Positions 58,858 to 64,000 of a DNA stretch of 64,000 bases are shown piece after piece. The position numbers and the translations under genes are program-made. The notes beneath the pieces were generated by a model. That model was not told the origin of the DNA and did no database searches. It saw only the letters and a list, made by a program, of their open reading frames with translations. The DNA comes from Luteimicrobium sp049844995 (GTDB lineage: Bacteria; Actinomycetota; Actinomycetes; Actinomycetales; Cellulomonadaceae). Where the stretch lies: NCBI RefSeq assembly GCF_049844995.1, contig NZ_JBNCMC010000003.1, positions 699,343 to 763,342 of the forward strand. Reading direction: 5' to 3'. Every line of letters begins with the position of its first letter. Position 1 is the stretch's first letter.

Positions 58858-59383
58858 CGTCGTCCTCGTCCTCGTCGTCGAACAGGCCGGGCTCGCCGCG
58901 CGACGCCGCCCACTCGACGACGTCGAAGCCCGCGTCGACCAGCTTGGTCACGGTCTCCTCGCCGGCGGTGTCGAGCAGGTCGATCACGGTGCCCATCGAG
59001 GCGTCCGTCGGGCGCGTCGGCGGCGTCACGACGAAGCCCAGGTAGAACACCTCGGCCTGCTCGACGTCGTCGTCGCTCGCGTGGTCGTGCTCGGCGGCCT
59101 CTTCCTCGCCCCAGGTGAGGGTGGTGAGGTCGGGGTGCATGCCGAGCGAGGAGTGGAGCGCGTCGAAGACGTGCGCGTTGTGCGTCGCGATCCGGGTCTC
59201 GAGCGCGAGGATCCGCGGGTCCTCGTCCGCCTCGGCGGCGCCGAACTCGGCGCGCACGCCCACCGCCGCGTCGACGTACTCGTGCAGCGTCCGCGCCAGC
59301 TCGTTCACGGCGTCGTGCAGCGGCGCCGGGTCGACCGAGCCGAGCGGGGCCGGGCCGTGCGTGATGTCGTCGTGGTCGCTCAT
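58844..59383 (-). CDS. Unknown protein between accD and accE
   Basis: A 179-residue acidic cytosolic protein. Residues 20-85 look helical (LHDAVNELARTLHEYVDAAVGVR, with heptad-like spacing), the middle is FYLGFVVTPPTRPTDASM, and the tail is a run of Asp/Glu. No family recognised. Start 59383 lies 10 nt downstream of the accD stop, and its end overlaps accE by 14 nt, so it is translated with the carboxylase subunits. Such tight packing suggests a carboxylase-linked role, but this is inference. Confidence 0.72.
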   Translation of the reverse strand: MSDHDDITHGPAPLGSVDPAPLHDAVNELARTLHEYVDAAVGVRAEFGAAEADEDPRILALETRIATHNAHVFDALHSSLGMHPDLTTLTWGEEEAAEHDHASDDDVEQAEVFYLGFVVTPPTRPTDASMGTVIDLLDTAGEETVTKLVDAGFDVVEWAASRGEPGLFDDEDEDDDEQP

Positions 59384-59393
59384 CGGACGCTCC

Positions 59394-61010
<1,617 letters not shown>

Positions 61011-61123
61011 CCTGCGAGCCTAGTTGGTGGGTGACGCCAACTCGACGATGACGGCGCGCGGGCTCGCCGCGGCGATTTGGAGGTTGACGACAAAGGCGCG
61101 TCCGGGCGCGGCAGACTGGGGCC

Positions 61124-62014
61124 GTGACCTCACGCCCGCCCCTGGACGCCGACGCCCTCGCCTCGGCCCTGCTCGCCCCGCGCGGCCCGCTCGCCCGGCT
61201 CGAGGTGGTCCCGACCTCCGGGTCGACGAACGCCGACCTCCTCGCCGCGGCCCGGAGCGATCCCGACGCGTGGCCCGTCCCGGCGCTCCTCGTCGCCGAC
61301 CACCAGACCTCCGGCCGGGGACGCGCCGGGCGTACCTGGGAGACCCCGGCGCGCGCCGCGCTGACGTCCTCGCTGCTGGTCGAACCCGGGGTGCCGGCCG
61401 CGCGGCTGTCGTGGCTGCCGCTGCTGGTCGGGCTCGCCGTCGTGCGCGCCGTCCGCCGGACCACCGCGATCGACGCCGTCCTCAAGTGGCCGAACGACGT
61501 CCTGCTCCCCGCTGCGGACGGCGTCGTCGTCGAGGGCTGGGGGCCGTACCGCAAGGCCGTGGGCATCCTCGTGGAGGGGCTCGCGGACGGGCGTGCCGTC
61601 GTCGGGGTCGGCGTGAACGTGAGCCAGGAGGCCGACGAGCTGCCGGTGCCGAGCGCCACCTCGCTCGTCCTCTCGGGCGCGGAGGGCGTCGCCCGGGGCG
61701 CGCTGCTCGTCGCGCAGGTCGGGGAGCTGACTCGGATTCTCACCGCGTGGCGTGACGCGGGCGGCGACCCGGGGAGCGCGCGGGTGCCGGACGGGAGCGG
61801 CACGCTCGCGTCCGCCGTCGCCGACGCGTGCGTGACCGTCGGGTCGCGGGTCGCCGTGGACCTCGTCGACGGCTCCCGGCTCGACGGCGAGGCCGACGGG
61901 CTCGGCCCCGACGGCGCGCTGCTCGTCCGCGGGGACGACGGCTCGCGGCGCGCCGTCGTGGCGGGTGACGTGCGCCACGTCCGGGCAGGCGGCGCGGCTA
62001 CCCTGGGCGGGTGA
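61124..62014 (+). CDS. birA: Biotin--[acetyl-CoA-carboxylase] ligase
   Basis: A 296-residue ligase that biotinylates the BCCP lysine of the alpha chain at 41,618. It has SGSTNADLL, the ATP/biotin loop GRGRAGRTW (64-72), KWPNDVLL and a C-terminal SH3-like domain. There is no N-terminal DNA-binding domain, so it is not a repressor. GTG 61124 has CAGACT ending 6 nt upstream. It overlaps the cyclase gene by 4 nt. Confidence 0.92.
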   Translation: MTSRPPLDADALASALLAPRGPLARLEVVPTSGSTNADLLAAARSDPDAWPVPALLVADHQTSGRGRAGRTWETPARAALTSSLLVEPGVPAARLSWLPLLVGLAVVRAVRRTTAIDAVLKWPNDVLLPAADGVVVEGWGPYRKAVGILVEGLADGRAVVGVGVNVSQEADELPVPSATSLVLSGAEGVARGALLVAQVGELTRILTAWRDAGGDPGSARVPDGSGTLASAVADACVTVGSRVAVDLVDGSRLDGEADGLGPDGALLVRGDDGSRRAVVAGDVRHVRAGGAATLGG

Positions 62015-63057
62015 GCAGCGAGGAGGACCGGGAGGCGGGCGCCGTCGACGACCAGGCCGTCGACGACCAGGGGCTCGACGACCACCTGCTCGGCGGGCCC
62101 GCCGCACGGACCGCACCCGAGGTCGCCGCCGATCTCGGCACGGGAGTCGAGTTCGTCCACGAGTCGTGGCGCGCGCTGGGGCTGTCGGCGGTCGACGACG
62201 ACGAGCGGATCTTCACCGACGAGGATGTCCGCGCCCTCCAGGAGATCCTCCAGCTCGCCGACGACCAGCACCTCGACCAGGGCACCGTGACGACCCTCCT
62301 GCGCTCGACCGGTCACACCATGGACCGCCTCGTGCTCTGGCAGGCCGAGGCGCTGGTCGGCGACCTCGTCGAGCAGCAGGGGCTCGACCCCGTGGCCGCC
62401 CGGCTCGAGCTCCTCGAGCGGCTGCCCGTGATCGCGCCGGTGCTCGAACGGCAGCTCACGCACGCCTGGCGCCGTCAGCTCGCCGCCTACGCGGGCCGGT
62501 ACGCCGTCGAGTTCTCCCACGCCCGCGAGCAGGGAGTGTCGGGCCACGCCGAGCTGCGGCTCGCCCGCGCCGTCGGGTTCGCGGACATCGTCGACTTCAC
62601 CAAGCGGACCGCCGGCTTCGAGTCCATCGAGCTGGCGCACTTCGTGCAGGACTTCGAGTCCGGAGCCCGCGACGTCATCTCGGCCGCCGGCGCGCGCGTG
62701 GTCAAGACCATCGGCGACGCCGTCCTCTACGTCGCCGACAACGTCGCCACCGGCGCCGAGGTCGCGCTCGGCCTCGCCGAGGCGCCCACCACCCGCGGCG
62801 AGCACGGTGTGCCCGTCCGCGTCAGCCTCGTCTGGGGGCGCGTGCTCGCGCGCTTCGGCGACGTGTTCGGGCCCAGCGTGAACCTCGCCGCCCGGCTCGT
62901 CGACATCGCGGACCCCGGGAGCGTCCTCGTCGACCGCGGCACCGCCGGCCTGCTCGCCGACGACGCGCGGTTCGCGCTCACCGCGCGTCCCGGCGTCGAG
63001 GTGCAAGGGCTCGGTGCCATCGAGCCCGTCCAGCTGCAGCGGGCGTACCGGGGCTGA
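62011..63057 (+). CDS. Class III adenylate/guanylate cyclase
   Basis: This 348-residue protein has an N-terminal region (1-180) with a helical, pH-sensor-like domain and a C-terminal catalytic domain: VGFADIVDFTKRTAG (first metal Asp), VKTIGDAVLYV (purine Lys and second Asp) and FGPSVNLAARLVD (transition-state Asn/Arg). All key residues are present. GTG 62011 overlaps the birA stop. The CRP/GlxR-like site near sdhC could respond to its product. Confidence 0.9.
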   Translation: MSSEEDREAGAVDDQAVDDQGLDDHLLGGPAARTAPEVAADLGTGVEFVHESWRALGLSAVDDDERIFTDEDVRALQEILQLADDQHLDQGTVTTLLRSTGHTMDRLVLWQAEALVGDLVEQQGLDPVAARLELLERLPVIAPVLERQLTHAWRRQLAAYAGRYAVEFSHAREQGVSGHAELRLARAVGFADIVDFTKRTAGFESIELAHFVQDFESGARDVISAAGARVVKTIGDAVLYVADNVATGAEVALGLAEAPTTRGEHGVPVRVSLVWGRVLARFGDVFGPSVNLAARLVDIADPGSVLVDRGTAGLLADDARFALTARPGVEVQGLGAIEPVQLQRAYRG

Positions 63058-63059
63058 CG

Positions 63060-63419
63060 GTGGAGCTGAGCGAGATCCAGCATGTGGCGCGCCAGGTTCG
63101 AGAGATGTATAACGAGCGCGACCAGGCTCGGCGCGGTCGCAGCTGGACCCGCGAGGAGCTCGTCCTCGGGTTCGTCGGGGACGTCGGAGACCTCGCCAAG
63201 CTCGCTCTCGGCAAGGCCGGAGTGCGGGATCGCGCCGACCTCGACCGGGCCGTGGCCCACGAGCTCGCTGACTGCCTGTGGTCGGTCTGCGTCCTCGCCG
63301 ACGCCTACGGCGTCGAGCTCGAGTCAGCGTTCCGGACGACGATGCAGTCGCTCGCGGACGGACTCACCGGTGACGCCGCGAGCTCACCGGACGCAGGCAC
63401 GGCGCCCGTCGGAGGCTGA
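63060..63419 (+). CDS. MazG-like nucleotide pyrophosphohydrolase
   Basis: A 119-residue all-alpha protein: VELSEIQHVARQVREMYNERD, VGDVGDLAKLAL and HELADCLWSVCVLADAYGVELE, corresponding to the metal-binding helices of the MazG/all-alpha NTP-PPase fold (here with Asp in the first EExxE-like motif). It starts 2 nt after the cyclase stop. Substrate unknown; nucleotide housekeeping is likely. Confidence 0.78.
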   Translation: MELSEIQHVARQVREMYNERDQARRGRSWTREELVLGFVGDVGDLAKLALGKAGVRDRADLDRAVAHELADCLWSVCVLADAYGVELESAFRTTMQSLADGLTGDAASSPDAGTAPVGG

Positions 63420-63552
63420 GCAGGAGTCGGGCCAGCGACCCGGACGCCGCGGCCAGCCCGACGACCCCTGCACCCCGCCCTGCGGCGGCGGACGCAACGG
63501 ATCTCGACAGCGCGAGGAGGCTTCGGCGTGTCGTTCGGCTCCACCGTCTCGG

Positions 63553-63600
63553 GTCGGGCGGTGGTTCAGTCGGGCGGTGGTTCAGTCGGGCGGTGGTTCA
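63553..63600. repeat. Three 16-bp tandem repeats
   Basis: GTCGGGCGGTGGTTCA is repeated exactly three times head to tail, ending before TATGG. It is non-coding and not spaced like a CRISPR. Confidence 0.95.
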
Positions 63601-63630
63601 TATGGCGGCGCGCGTCGAGGACGGTAGCCC

Positions 63631-63682
63631 TCGGCACCTCGGCACCTCGGCACCTCGGCACCTCGGCACCTCGGCACCTCGG
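63631..63682. repeat. Six 8-bp tandem repeats
   Basis: TCGGCACC is repeated six times in a row (63631-63678), followed by a partial TCGG. The unit length is not a multiple of 3, so copy-number change would shift any reading frame. It probably varies between strains by slippage. Confidence 0.95.
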
Positions 63683-63756
63683 AACGTCTGCGCGGGGCGC
63701 GGCAAGGGATGACGCGGAAGGTCGTCCGCGGATCGGCCGACGAACGTCGGACGTTT

Positions 63757-64000
63757 CTAGAACCGTGGCGGGGCGTCGTCGAGCCATGGCCCGGCGTCGC
63801 CGTGCGGCCCGTCGCGCCTGCCCCGTTCGGGGGGATCTGTCGGATCGGCGGGGGCTGGTTCGGCCTGGGCCCCGGCCGTCTGGGCGCCGCGCGGTGCGGG
63901 CGCGTGGCGGGACGTGGGTGGGGCGGGGATGGTGGGGTCGGTCGGGCTGGTCGGGACCTTGTAGGCGTGTCCGGAGGGCGCGGTCCACACGATGGTGCCG
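63757..64000 (-). CDS. C-terminal part of a probable DUF222/HNH endonuclease-type protein
   Basis: The minus-strand frame ending at TAG 63757-63759 reads TIVWTAPSGHAYKVPT, then a Pro/Ala-rich tail. The WTxPxGHxY phrase is typical of the segment after the HNH domain in actinobacterial DUF222/HNH proteins. The gene continues beyond the right edge; its HNH motif is outside the window. Confidence 0.5.
   Translation of the reverse strand, partial: GTIVWTAPSGHAYKVPTSPTDPTIPAPPTSRHAPAPRGAQTAGAQAEPAPADPTDPPERGRRDGPHGDAGPWLDDAPPRF

Larger units (their letters stand above)
63420..63756. other. Non-coding stretch with tandem repeats
   Basis: This stretch separates the MazG-like gene from the HNH tail. 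I see no credible gene. It holds the two tandem repeats listed separately and no clear promoter. Confidence 0.6.

Noticed and set aside
63553..63682. CRISPR-like array
   Set aside because: Repeats are directly adjacent with no spacers, only 16 and 8 bp long, and no cas genes are present.

Overview
The window is very GC-rich DNA (over 70% by eye) with dense, short-spaced genes, many GTG starts and third codon positions almost always G or C. The gene set is actinobacterial: FolP2-type DHPS homologue, DUF3117, AccD/AccE acyl-CoA carboxylase, LpdA quinone reductase, a TIGR03704-type methyltransferase and an SCO4226-like protein. I infer a Micrococcales member, probably near Cellulomonadaceae/Promicromonosporaceae. 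Gene order follows two stretches that I recall from Mycobacterium tuberculosis, roughly Rv1177-Rv1224 and Rv3279c-Rv3319, so most of the window is conserved chromosomal backbone. I see no prophage, insertion sequence, CRISPR array, rRNA or tRNA.

Layout. 1-13,700: ferredoxin, the lysine/peptidoglycan genes dapC, dapD and dapE, citrate synthase, LOG protein, folP2, a PIG-V-like mannosyltransferase, DUF3117, leucyl aminopeptidase, an O-methyltransferase without an ordinary start codon, a mazEF toxin-antitoxin pair and tatB. 13,785-19,263: a 2H phosphoesterase, a YihY membrane protein and sdhCDAB. 19,479-35,953: mannose-1-phosphate guanylyltransferase and an amidohydrolase, then a nucleoside scavenging block. 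A BMP-type ABC importer feeds cytidine deaminase, thymidine phosphorylase, adenosine deaminase, deoxyribose-phosphate aldolase, a phosphopentomutase-like enzyme and purine nucleoside phosphorylase; together they turn imported nucleosides into bases and glycolytic intermediates. A 10-base run of Ns inside an artefactual G-rich stretch interrupts this block at 33,065-33,074.

35,964-47,003: a TetR/SDR pair, LpdA, a secreted MINPP-type phytase, Nudix, the biotin-carboxylase alpha chain, Maf and a DUF885 protein. 47,133-55,301: a nonulosonic acid (sialic acid/Kdn-like) cell-surface locus. Its core is one continuous frame that fuses a cytidylyltransferase, a HAD phosphatase and a nonulosonate synthase, followed by sialyltransferase-like, DUF6716 and GT2 glycosyltransferases. 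This is the most unusual part of the window. 55,399-57,898: an MFS exporter with a MerR-type operator and its MerR regulator. 57,927-63,419: PfpI, accE, an unknown gene and accD, divergent from birA, a class III cyclase and a MazG-like gene. The end holds tandem repeats and the tail of a probable DUF222/HNH endonuclease.

One regulatory theme recurs. Many genes have a TAnnnT-like -10 box ending 6-7 nt before the start codon, the signature of leaderless mRNAs. I used it to choose several starts.
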